Source: Planctomycetaceae bacterium
Lineage (GTDB): Bacteria > Planctomycetota > Phycisphaerae > Sedimentisphaerales > Anaerohalosphaeraceae
DNA length: 52,783 bases
Direction of reading: 5' to 3'
Assembly (NCBI GenBank): GCA_021372945.1
Contig: JAJFTK010000002.1
Location: 1 to 52,783 of the forward strand
The stretch's first letter is position 1. Each line of letters starts with the position of its first letter. The notes below the pieces were generated by a model. It had not been told where the DNA came from, did no database searches, and saw only the letters and a list, made by a program, of their open reading frames with translations. Shown in pieces: positions 45,400 to 52,783 of this stretch. A program made the translations under genes and the position numbers.

Positions 45400-46158
45400 A
45401 TGAGCAAGCTGAAGCAGGGCAGGGCGTTTGTCGGCACCAGCGGCTACCAGTACGACCACTGGAAGGGCCTCTTCTACCCCGACGACCTGCCGCAAAAGCG
45501 CTGGTTCGAGCACTATCTCAAGTACTTTTCCAGCGTCGAGGTCAACGCTACCTTCTATCATCTCTTCAAAGAAATGACCTTTCAAAAATGGCACGACCAG
45601 GCTCCGCCCGGCTTTATCTACGTCCTCAAGCTCTGGCGATGGATCACCCACCGCAAACGCCTCCATGACGTCGCCGACGACATCCTCACCTTTCTGAGCC
45701 GTGCGATCCTTCTCGATGAGTTCCTCGGCCCCGTTCTTGTCCAGCTCCCGCCCGGCCTGCACCGCAACGATGACCGCCTGCAATCCTTCTTCGACGATTG
45801 GCGCTCGGCTGAAAAGACCCTCAAGCGAACCGTCCGCACCGCCCTGGAATTTCGTCACGCAAGCTGGTTTGACCCCGGCGTCTATGACATCCTCAAGCGC
45901 AACGGCGTTGCCATCTGCCTGCCGGATATGCCCGCCATCAATGGCTATCGCGAGATCACCGCCGACTTTATCTATCTGCGCCTGCACGGCAAGCCCGCGC
46001 TCTACTACACGCTCTATTCCGAAGAGCAGCTCCGCGACTGGGCCCAGTGGGTTCGCCCCTACATGCTCAAAGGCCTGGATGTCTATGCCTACTTCGACAA
46101 TGACGGCGACGCCCACGCCGTGCAGAACGCGATGCAGCTAAAGCAAATGTTATCCTGA
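45400..46158 (+). CDS. DUF72 (YecE-like) protein
   Basis: 252 residues. The opening GRAFVGTSGYQYDHWKGLFYPDDLP, the block YFSSVEVNATFYHL, then VLKLWRWITHRKRL, LVQLPPG, ALEFRHASWF, and the late YLRLHGKPALYYTLYSEEQL with AYFDNDGDAHAVQNA are typical DUF72 marks; the fold is a TIM barrel. The biochemical role is unknown. The truncated copy at 42604 has a different frame upstream of MSK, which supports the start at 45400 and not one of the earlier ATGs. Confidence 0.93.
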   Translation: MSKLKQGRAFVGTSGYQYDHWKGLFYPDDLPQKRWFEHYLKYFSSVEVNATFYHLFKEMTFQKWHDQAPPGFIYVLKLWRWITHRKRLHDVADDILTFLSRAILLDEFLGPVLVQLPPGLHRNDDRLQSFFDDWRSAEKTLKRTVRTALEFRHASWFDPGVYDILKRNGVAICLPDMPAINGYREITADFIYLRLHGKPALYYTLYSEEQLRDWAQWVRPYMLKGLDVYAYFDNDGDAHAVQNAMQLKQMLS

Positions 46159-46323
46159 ACCACGCCCCAAACTAATAATCAATGATCAATATACATTTAG
46201 AAGGGCCATTATCAGCATTTTGCTTATAGTTGCCCGCTTTCCGAAAGGGCTATCCTGTAAGCGCTTTTCCGGCAGGCGAACCCTGCGGTTCCTGGCTGGG
46301 ACGAACAAAACAAGGAATATCGC

Positions 46324-49300
46324 GTGAATACGAGGATCAACTGGAAGCTGCTCATCGTGATTATCCTGGCGATGGCGACGGTCGCCTTCTCCGCCGTCAC
46401 GCTCCGCCAATATCACCGCAACCGGCGCGCCGCCGACGGCCTGGCCGCCGGCATGGCCGCCTTCAAAGAAGGCCGCTGGCAGGACGCGGCCGTCGCCCTG
46501 GGCCAGTACATCGCCGTGCATCAGCAGGATGTCCCCGTCCTGCTCAAGTACGCCCAGGCCAATGCCCGCATCCAGCCGCCGCGCCGCGAAAGTCTGGCGC
46601 AGTCCGTTAACGCCTATCGCGCCATTCTTCGAATGCAGGACCATATCCAGGCCGCCGCGGAGCTGACGCAGATCTATCTTGACTCCGACATGCCCGCCGA
46701 GGCCGAACTGGTGGCTTTGCGCTTCAGCGGCGCCGACGATATTCGCTTTGAGCAATTTCTCGCCCAGGCCTACATCCGCCAGCGTAAATTTGAGCCGGCG
46801 GTCAACGTCCTGATGCAGTTGATCAGCCGCCAGAGCGGCCAGGTGCTCGCCTTCGACCTGCTCGGTCAGATCGCCGAACAGCAGCCCGACCTCAGCCGCT
46901 TCTCTCCGCTGTATTGGTTCGATCAGGCCGTTCAGAGAAACCCCGGCGCCGCCCTGGCCTATGTCCTTCGCGCCGCCTATTGGACCCGGCAGGGCCAGGT
47001 AGAAAACGCCCTGCAGGACCTTCAGCGCGCCGAGCAGTGTCCCTTGGACAAGGTCGCCGACCGCCTCGGCATTGCCTCCGGCTACATCCAGCACGGCCGT
47101 CTCAAAGAGGCGCAGACGCATCTGCTTGCCGCGCGCCAGGCCGAGCCCAACAGTATTCAGGTCTGGCAGATCTGGGCCCTGTGGGCGCAAAGCACCGGCC
47201 AGCCCAACCAGATGCACTCAGTTGCCGAGCAGGCGCTGGAACATCTCGGCTGGAAGAACTACGCCTTCCTTCCCATCGCCGGCGAGCTATTCGTCGGTTC
47301 CCACGATGTCCGGCAGGCCCAACGCTGCCTGCAGCTTCTCAAAGAAGCCGATGCCGACCGCGGCCTGGTCCTCTACCTGGAAGGGCTCATCGCCAACCTC
47401 AAAATGGACTGGGCCAGTGCCATTGATCGCTGGCAGCAGGCGATTCACCTGGGCTATGCGGCACAGCCGGTTTATCTTAATCTCGCCCAGACGCTCGATC
47501 AGATTCAAAATCGCTCCGCCGCCATTTCACTGCTGCGCAATTATGTCAACAATACCCTGGGCGCCTTTCGCGGCCACCTGCTCCTGGGCGAGATGCTCAT
47601 GCGCGAAAACCGCTTCTCTGAAGCCATGGAACAAGCCACCGCCGCGACCCAGCTTAATCCTTCCAGCCTGGACGCTCGCATTTTTTACCTGCACTGCCGT
47701 ATCTTTGCCGTCTCGCGCAACCGCCCGTCCGACTGGGAACCTGTCGAGAACAGCATTCGCCAGTTGATCGACCAGCATGATGATGTTTCCACCCGCATGC
47801 TTCTCTTCGAGGCCGCCCTGAAAAAGCGCGACTACGTCATGGCCGCCGATGTGATCGATCGCGCCGAAAAAGAACTTGGCGAAACGGTTCCGTGGGTCCT
47901 GGCTCGTGTCGAACTGCTTAAGGCGCAGGACAAGGACGACGGCGTTACGCCATTGCTTGAAAAAGCCGTCCTCCAGTTTCCGGCATCCCTGGAACTGGCC
48001 CGGATGCTGGCCGCGGCCTTTTCGGCCGACCACGATTACGATAAAGCCGCCGCGGTACTTGCCGATAGACTCGAAAAAGCCGCGCTTCCGGCGGATCAGC
48101 GCCGCATTCGCCTTTGGCTGGCCGAGGTGCAATTCATGCGCGGAAATCTTCAGGACGCCGCCGCCGTTTACCAACAGCTTGCCGCCGAAAACTCCAGCGA
48201 CGTCTATGCCCGCCGTCAGCTGCTCAGACTGCAGCTCGAAGACATCAAACCTGCCCAGATCCAGCAATGGATCGACCAGATCCGCAGCGCCGAAGGGGAA
48301 AACGGATGGCAATGGAAATACGAACGCGCCAAGTTCCTCTACGATCGTCAGCCCTTCGAAAGCATCTATCCCGAGATGGTCAAGCTGCTGGAAGGCAATC
48401 TCGTCAATAATCCCGACGACCAGGACAGCCGCGTCCTGCTGGCCCTGGCCTATGAACGCGCCAACAATATTCAGCTTGCCCTGTCGCTCTATCGCCAGGC
48501 ATTGGCGGTCCGCCCGGACGATGTCGAGTTGATCGTCGCGGCCGTCAGCCTGATGTACCGTGCCGAGGAGTACCGTCAGGCGCAGCAATTGCTTGACAGG
48601 GCCATTCAGCAGGGTGTACAGGACCTGCGGCTCACCCGGTTTGAACTGCAAAATAGCATTCGGCTGGGCAAAATGGATGCGGCGGTCTCTTCCCTGGAAC
48701 GCATCATCCTCGAATCGCCGCGCGATTATAATGCCCGCCTGACCCTCGGCCTGCTGCTGATCCGAAAGGGCGATTATGACCAGGCCGCCTCTGTGATCGA
48801 TACGCTCATCCGCGAAAATCCGGATTCCGCCACAGCCATCGCCGCCAAGGCGGATCTTCATCTGAGCCGATCTGAAAACGACCGCGCCCTGGCCGTCTGT
48901 GATCAGTTTCTCCAGACCCACGATTCGGTTGCCGCCCATACGCTGCGCGCCCAGGTCCTCCTGCAGTGCGGGCGCTGGCAGGACGCGGCCGAGGAAACCC
49001 AGCGCATCGAGTTTCTCGCTTCGACCATCCCGGAGACACTGGCCGTCATCGAACTTTACAGAGCCGTCGGCGACCTGGCGCGGGCCAACACCATGATGCA
49101 TTCGCTCCTGATCGAGTTTCCGGACGATCCCGGCGTTCAGAAACAAGCCGCCTTGATCTTCCTTGAGCAGCCCGCGCTGGCCGAACAGGGCCGGCTTCTG
49201 CTCGAAAAGGCCCTCCGGAAAAATCCGCGCGACAATGACCTGCGCCTCCAGCAGGCACAACTGCTCATTCTCCAAAAGACCGCCGATGCCTTGTCGCGGG

Positions 49301-50469
49301 CCATCGAAATCCTCACCCAGGTCGTTTATGAAATGCCGCGTTTTGAAACCGCCTGGGCGCTGCTGGCGCAAAGTGCGCTCCTCCAAAAGGACCCCGGCCT
49401 GGCTATGAATTATATCGCGCGGGGCTTGGCCAATCTGCCCGACAGCCGGCGCCTGGTGCTTCTCAAGGCTCAGGCCGAGGCCGTGAACTCGCCCGGAACC
49501 GCCCTTGGAACCCTGCAGGAGATGCAGCGTCAAACGCCCCTGGATATTACCGTGCTGGGCATGCTTTCCCAGATGTACCGCCGCGTCGAGCAGCCGGAGA
49601 AAGCGCTTGCGCTGTTGGAAGAAGCCTTTCAATACCCCGAAGCCGCCAATGCTCAGGCCCTCCAGCGAGAATGGATCACTGCCGCTTACCAGGCGGGGCG
49701 CAAAGAAGATGCCTTCACGTATGTCCGTAAGAAAACCGAACAGACCGACGGCAACGAAGGCTTTCTGGCCGCGTGGACCGGCCTGCTCGTCGAGGATGGC
49801 CGCTGGAAGGATGCCGTCGGCGTCTATGAGAGTTGGGCCGCGGTCTATCCCCAGAAAAGAGAGAACATCCTGCCCATCATCCTGGACCAGCTCTCGTCCG
49901 TTGATTCGCAGGAGGCCGTCGAGGCCGGCCAGCGCATCGTGCAGGCCATCCTGCGCGATAATCCCAACAGCGTTACCGCTATCTACTCCATGGCCATGCT
50001 CCTTCACCATTCCGGCCGCAAACTCCAGGCCGTCCCCTGGTACCAGAGGACCATCCGTCTCAATCCCGGCCAGGTCATCGCCGCCAACAATCTCGCCTGG
50101 ATTCTCGCCACCGAAAAAGGCGACCTCGCCCAAGCGCTCAAACTCGCCAATGACGGCGTTCGCCAGGCCCCGGCGTATGTCGATCTCATCGATACGCGCG
50201 GCTATGTTCTCATGCGGATGGGCCGCTACGAGCAGGCCGCCGCCGAATTTGAGAAATGTCTCCAGATGTACATCGATAAAAGTCCAAAGCGGACAAGCTC
50301 GCAGTTTTATCTTGGCCGCTGTCTGCTCGAACTGAACAAAACCGATCAGGCCGAGATCGAACTGCTCAGGACCAAACGCCTCCAGCAGGAGAACGGAGGA
50401 CTCACCCTCGAGCAGCAGCAGCAATTAGAGGCATCGATTCAAAAGCTGTCTGCGATACAACCCCTTTGA
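46324..50469 (+). CDS. Giant TPR-repeat membrane-anchored protein
   Basis: 1,381 residues from a GTG with AAGGA upstream. One N-terminal membrane helix (about 8-27) is followed by tetratricopeptide-like repeats over nearly the whole length, with A-x3-Y and G-x-W-x-x-A patterns (FKEGRWQDAAVALGQYI, LRKGDYDQAASVIDTLI, YERANNIQLALSLYRQAL, QVIAANNLAWILATE). The C-terminal repeat, MGRYEQAAAEFEKCLQMY, is the best preserved. Proteins of this shape (PrsT/XrtA-associated) occur in exopolysaccharide and PEP-CTERM systems. Such scaffolds organise envelope machines. It lies before the Wza-like and membrane protein genes and probably belongs with them. No catalytic domain is visible. Confidence 0.88.
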   Translation: MNTRINWKLLIVIILAMATVAFSAVTLRQYHRNRRAADGLAAGMAAFKEGRWQDAAVALGQYIAVHQQDVPVLLKYAQANARIQPPRRESLAQSVNAYRAILRMQDHIQAAAELTQIYLDSDMPAEAELVALRFSGADDIRFEQFLAQAYIRQRKFEPAVNVLMQLISRQSGQVLAFDLLGQIAEQQPDLSRFSPLYWFDQAVQRNPGAALAYVLRAAYWTRQGQVENALQDLQRAEQCPLDKVADRLGIASGYIQHGRLKEAQTHLLAARQAEPNSIQVWQIWALWAQSTGQPNQMHSVAEQALEHLGWKNYAFLPIAGELFVGSHDVRQAQRCLQLLKEADADRGLVLYLEGLIANLKMDWASAIDRWQQAIHLGYAAQPVYLNLAQTLDQIQNRSAAISLLRNYVNNTLGAFRGHLLLGEMLMRENRFSEAMEQATAATQLNPSSLDARIFYLHCRIFAVSRNRPSDWEPVENSIRQLIDQHDDVSTRMLLFEAALKKRDYVMAADVIDRAEKELGETVPWVLARVELLKAQDKDDGVTPLLEKAVLQFPASLELARMLAAAFSADHDYDKAAAVLADRLEKAALPADQRRIRLWLAEVQFMRGNLQDAAAVYQQLAAENSSDVYARRQLLRLQLEDIKPAQIQQWIDQIRSAEGENGWQWKYERAKFLYDRQPFESIYPEMVKLLEGNLVNNPDDQDSRVLLALAYERANNIQLALSLYRQALAVRPDDVELIVAAVSLMYRAEEYRQAQQLLDRAIQQGVQDLRLTRFELQNSIRLGKMDAAVSSLERIILESPRDYNARLTLGLLLIRKGDYDQAASVIDTLIRENPDSATAIAAKADLHLSRSENDRALAVCDQFLQTHDSVAAHTLRAQVLLQCGRWQDAAEETQRIEFLASTIPETLAVIELYRAVGDLARANTMMHSLLIEFPDDPGVQKQAALIFLEQPALAEQGRLLLEKALRKNPRDNDLRLQQAQLLILQKTADALSRAIEILTQVVYEMPRFETAWALLAQSALLQKDPGLAMNYIARGLANLPDSRRLVLLKAQAEAVNSPGTALGTLQEMQRQTPLDITVLGMLSQMYRRVEQPEKALALLEEAFQYPEAANAQALQREWITAAYQAGRKEDAFTYVRKKTEQTDGNEGFLAAWTGLLVEDGRWKDAVGVYESWAAVYPQKRENILPIILDQLSSVDSQEAVEAGQRIVQAILRDNPNSVTAIYSMAMLLHHSGRKLQAVPWYQRTIRLNPGQVIAANNLAWILATEKGDLAQALKLANDGVRQAPAYVDLIDTRGYVLMRMGRYEQAAAEFEKCLQMYIDKSPKRTSSQFYLGRCLLELNKTDQAEIELLRTKRLQQENGGLTLEQQQQLEASIQKLSAIQPL

Positions 50470-50625
50470 CGCGCTCGACGGCAAAAAGTCAATCAATGCA
50501 AGGACCCGGCATGGTGGAACGAAACGATGAGAAAACCGACCTTTAACTTGAGACAGATCTTGAGCAGGGCTAACTCCAGCGGCCGAATGGCGCCCAGACC
50601 GCGGTTTCAAGACTGTGCGGCAGAT

Positions 50626-50716
50626 CGGAGAGGGCGGGATTCGAACCCGCGGTACGGGTTATTACCCGTACGACGGTTTAGCAAACCGTTGCCTTCAGCC
50701 GCTCGGCCACCTCTCC
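50626..50716 (-). tRNA. tRNA-Ser(GCT)
   Basis: On the minus strand the sequence GGAGAGGTGGCCGAG... folds as a class II tRNA with a 7-bp acceptor stem (GGAGAGG/CCTCTCC), anticodon loop TTTGCTAAA (anticodon GCT) and a long variable arm (GTACGGGT-AATA-ACCCGTAC), then GCGGGTTCGAATCCCGC. The discriminator is G; no CCA is encoded. It lies alone between plus-strand genes. Confidence 0.95.
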
Positions 50717-50887
50717 AGTGCCTGACTGCGGCAAAACGCACAATCTACAGGCACGCCCTCTTAATTGCAAGAGGTTCTACGCCACTTTTCATTTTTTCCG
50801 GAGCCTTATTTTCTATGTGAAGATTTTACCTGCCCTTTGAATGCGGCGGACAATTAAATGAATGACTTAGCGAGAAAGGAGAAAACT

Positions 50888-51625
50888 ATGTCCACTATCA
50901 AATCCCTACCCGGTGTCGCATTGGCTGCGCTGCTTGCGCTTTCCGGCTGTTTTTCAGCCAATCCCGCCGATATTGAGGCATTCGCTCGACCCTGGCAGGC
51001 CGACGTTGCCATGCAGGAATACATCCTGCAGCCCCCGGATGAAGTGACCGTCGTCGCTTCCAACATTGCCGAACTCAGGGGCGTCAGCAACCAGGTCGGT
51101 CAATCACAGGTCGTTCGGCCCGACGGCATGATTTCGTTTGAGAACATCGGCGAGGTGCAGGTCGCCGGAAAGACCCCGCGGCAGGTCGCACAATTGATCG
51201 CCGAAAAACTCAGCACGCTCTACAGGCTCCAGGGCGAATACCCCATCGATATCCGCGTGACCAACATGAGCAAATACTATTATGTCATCGGCATGGTCTA
51301 TAACCCCGGCCTCAAGATCTTCAGCGGCCGCGAATCGACCCTCTCGGCCATCAGCCGCGCTGTGCCCACCAATCTCGCCTGGGAAGAAATGGTCCAGGTT
51401 ATCCGGCCCGCCCAGCAGGAAGGCCAGGTGCCCAAGGTCTTCAAGCTCGACTTCAAGAAGATGACTCAGCACGGCGTTGCTTACAATGACGTCCTCTTGC
51501 AGGAAGGCGATGTGGTTTACGTGCCGCCGACCATCCTGGCCTCCATTGGCTTGACCCTTCAGGAGATCGTCGGGCCCGTCCTGCAGGGCGGAAGAGCCGT
51601 GCAGATCGTAGGCACGACAGAATAG
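50888..51625 (+). CDS. Polysaccharide export outer-membrane lipoprotein (Wza/BexD-like)
   Basis: 245 residues from the ATG with AAGGAG upstream. The signal peptide ends in a lipobox (LALSGC). The poly-export domain follows (QEYILQPPDEVTVVAS, QSQVVRPDGMISFENIGEVQVAGKTPRQVAQLI) and then an SLBB-type domain (YYVIGMVYNPGLKIFSGRESTLSAISRA) and the closing LLQEGDVVYVPPT. Wza-type proteins form outer-membrane channels for capsule or exopolysaccharide. It is shorter than Wza (about 380) and has one SLBB-like unit. It begins after the tRNA and is followed by a membrane protein gene 25 bases later. Confidence 0.88.
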   Translation: MSTIKSLPGVALAALLALSGCFSANPADIEAFARPWQADVAMQEYILQPPDEVTVVASNIAELRGVSNQVGQSQVVRPDGMISFENIGEVQVAGKTPRQVAQLIAEKLSTLYRLQGEYPIDIRVTNMSKYYYVIGMVYNPGLKIFSGRESTLSAISRAVPTNLAWEEMVQVIRPAQQEGQVPKVFKLDFKKMTQHGVAYNDVLLQEGDVVYVPPTILASIGLTLQEIVGPVLQGGRAVQIVGTTE

Positions 51626-51650
51626 AAAACCCCGCGCAAGGGCCCTGCAC

Positions 51651-52511
51651 GTGAGTACCCAGAAGCTCTTAAAACGCATTCATGTCTGCGGCACACTCTG
51701 GTTTTTGCTGTGTGCCGCCGCCCTTTTGATCCTTTCGCTCCGCCAGGCGGGATTTCGCTGGTGGATCGTCTTTTCGATCTCCGGCTATTCGGCTGTTCTC
51801 GTCCTTTTTCTGTTTACCATTTATCTCTTCGCCGTCTATCAGGGTGTCGTGCGCAATCAGAATCCCGTCGAGCACCCGCTCACGACATCCTCTTCTTACA
51901 TCGCCCTCTATGACATCGCCCCGTTCCTCGGTTCCTTGTCAGGGCTCTTGGCCGCCGGCCAGCTCTCATGGCTGGCCCTGCTCAACGCCGCCGCCCAGGG
52001 TGCCCTGGTCACAACCTTTATCATGTGGATCGTCATTGACCCGCTCATCGGTCTTATCGAATCCCTGCTGCCGCGCAGCATCGCCTCTCGCCGGCAGCGA
52101 ATCCGCATGCAGCACGCCCAAAAACTCCGTATCCGCCGCGACAATGAGGAACTCCTCGTCCGCCTTGAACAGCAGGAAGCCCGCTTCAAGGCCGAGTGGG
52201 CCTCCGTCTTTGGTCCATACGCCAAGGAAGCCGCCGCGCTGCTGTGTACCGATGACCTCAACGAAAAAACACAGCGCCGCCTCGTCGAACTGGGCGCCAT
52301 GGCATGGCAGCAGGGCCAGTTCATCTGCATGCAGTACTTCCATGAAATGATCCTCCGCGAGATCCGCAATCGCCCTCAGCGGCCCAGTGTGGATTTTGCG
52401 GCACTCTGGTGGGACGGAATCGGCGTCTGGCGCCGCCCCGAGATCTCCAGCCTCATCCTCGAGCCCCTCGACCGCAAAACCGACCCGCCCCTCCTCCTCC
52501 GGCAATCCTAA
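51651..52511 (+). CDS. Polytopic membrane protein of unknown function
   Basis: 286 residues from a GTG at 51651. Four membrane helices are visible (about 14-30, 36-60, 84-105 and 110-135), followed by a long charged, coiled-coil-like region (about 145-190; RRQRIRMQHAQKLRIRRDNEELLVRLEQQEARFKAEW) and a helical tail with CTDDLNEKTQRRLVELGAMAWQQGQ. I do not recognise the family. It follows the Wza-like gene by 25 bases, so it is probably cotranscribed and may belong to the export system. It is the last intact gene before the right-hand IS end. Confidence 0.75.
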   Translation: MSTQKLLKRIHVCGTLWFLLCAAALLILSLRQAGFRWWIVFSISGYSAVLVLFLFTIYLFAVYQGVVRNQNPVEHPLTTSSSYIALYDIAPFLGSLSGLLAAGQLSWLALLNAAAQGALVTTFIMWIVIDPLIGLIESLLPRSIASRRQRIRMQHAQKLRIRRDNEELLVRLEQQEARFKAEWASVFGPYAKEAAALLCTDDLNEKTQRRLVELGAMAWQQGQFICMQYFHEMILREIRNRPQRPSVDFAALWWDGIGVWRRPEISSLILEPLDRKTDPPLLLRQS

Positions 52512-52542
52512 AATAAGAGTTCAAACTTCAGTTTTTGGTACC

Positions 52543-52559
52543 GCCAGCGTCTCGCCGGC
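52543..52559. repeat. TCT-loop palindrome, GCCAGCG-TCT-CGCCGGC
   Basis: 7-bp stem with one mismatch and the TCT loop, 31 bases after the membrane protein stop. Confidence 0.65.
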
Positions 52560-52608
52560 ACTCAACGACATGTAAGTCCTGTTAAAATGAACTTCCTTTG
52601 GAGTTCTT

Positions 52609-52644
52609 GGTCATTTGAATTTGTTTAGAGTTTAGGATTTAGAA
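52609..52644. repeat. TTGTTTAGAG interspersed repeat
   Basis: GGTCATTTGAAT followed by TTGTTTAGAGTTTAGGATTT (52621-52640). It matches 36459-36494 almost base for base. The TTCCGTG half is not present; the transposase-related sequence begins directly after it. Confidence 0.75.
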
Positions 52645-52658
52645 TCAGTACTGTCCCA

Positions 52659-52781
52659 TTATAAGTCGAACAAGGATAATTGGTTATAGTTTTGTTGCTC
52701 TTTAAAATTAGAATAATCTCCCGTAAGTGCTTGTTTGAGCGTGGTTTTCTCGAAAAGTAAGATACTGATGATTTGGAGTAT
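52659..52781 (-). mobile_element. 3' end of an IS4-type transposase, cut by the window edge
   Basis: 41 codons on the minus strand, open to the window edge, ending LQIISILLFEKTTL...KEQQNYNQLSLFDL and TAA. The pattern LQI[IL]S-x3-FEK-x-x-[LI] followed by an Asn/Gln-rich tail ending L-x-[LMI]-F is what I know from the C-termini of IS4-type transposases. The element probably ends near ACTGTCCCATTATAAG (52650-52665). Only the 3' end is in the window. Confidence 0.55.
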
Positions 52782-52783
52782 TT

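Noticed and set aside
47527..50424. Very long open frame antisense to the TPR gene (and a similar one at 28997-30907 antisense to GH2)
   Set aside because: They mirror the codon structure of GC-rich genes on the other strand, have no ribosome site and no recognisable domains.

Overview
The window looks like chromosomal DNA of a free-living, polysaccharide-degrading planctomycete, most likely of the Phycisphaerae/Sedimentisphaerales side. This is an inference from content. The supporting signs are an ECF sigma factor of the planctomycete/verrucomicrobial type followed directly by a FecR-like membrane protein, a pseudopilin of the GFTLIELLVVIAIIALL type next to glycoside hydrolases, LamG and dockerin-like C-terminal tails (DFDGSG...FAxxW), a PEP-CTERM protein, a GC-rich genome, and many interspersed palindromic intergenic repeats. 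[FeFe]-hydrogenase maturases point to an anaerobic or facultative life. No 16S gene is present, so the lineage is not proven.

Layout. 1-124 is the 3' end of a transposase. 255-1235 is an HD-domain/OB-fold (YhaM-like) nuclease gene split by one in-frame TAG. 1539-6241 (minus) holds hisD, a secreted unknown, a LOG-family protein and an Aquifex-type aconitase. 6634-13121 is a mixed stretch: rhamnulokinase, YccF, lipoproteins, a DUF378 protein, a frameshifted small gene and a radical SAM protein of the DNA-repair-associated type. 13319-31033 is a 17.7-kb carbohydrate locus, all on the plus strand: GH31, GH3, ECF sigma, FecR, LamG protein, pseudopilin, GH51-like arabinofuranosidase, GH9 and GH2. 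31195-31839 (minus) is a PEP-CTERM protein. 32074-36269 (minus) is hydG-(orphan gene)-hydF-hydE. 36600-42578 is polA, a secreted unknown and a DUF4139 protein. 42708-45036 (minus) is a bacteriohemerythrin cassette led by a broken PAS/histidine-kinase gene. 45400-52511 is a DUF72 gene, a giant TPR protein, a tRNA-Ser on the opposite strand, a Wza-like export protein and a membrane protein. 52659-52781 (minus) is the 3' end of an IS4-type transposase. Both edges being transposase ends suggests the window is a whole contig broken at repeats.

How the genes may work together. GH9 (endo), GH31 (alpha-xylosidase-like, with PA14), GH2 (beta-galactosidase), GH51-like (arabinofuranosidase) and GH3 (beta-glucosidase) are the activities needed to take apart a decorated beta-glucan such as xyloglucan. 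There is no SusC/SusD pair. In its place sit an ECF sigma/FecR pair with an extracytoplasmic beta-rich domain, a pseudopilin and surface-type LamG and dockerin-tailed proteins. The TPR, Wza-like and PEP-CTERM proteins suggest an extracellular matrix system. The hyd maturation operon has a perfect CRP/FNR-type palindrome upstream, but no hydrogenase structural gene lies in the window.

Three genes are each interrupted by a single base event (one TAG, two 1-nt deletions). They may be true pseudogenes or sequencing/assembly errors. All assignments come from reading the sequence; no database search was made.
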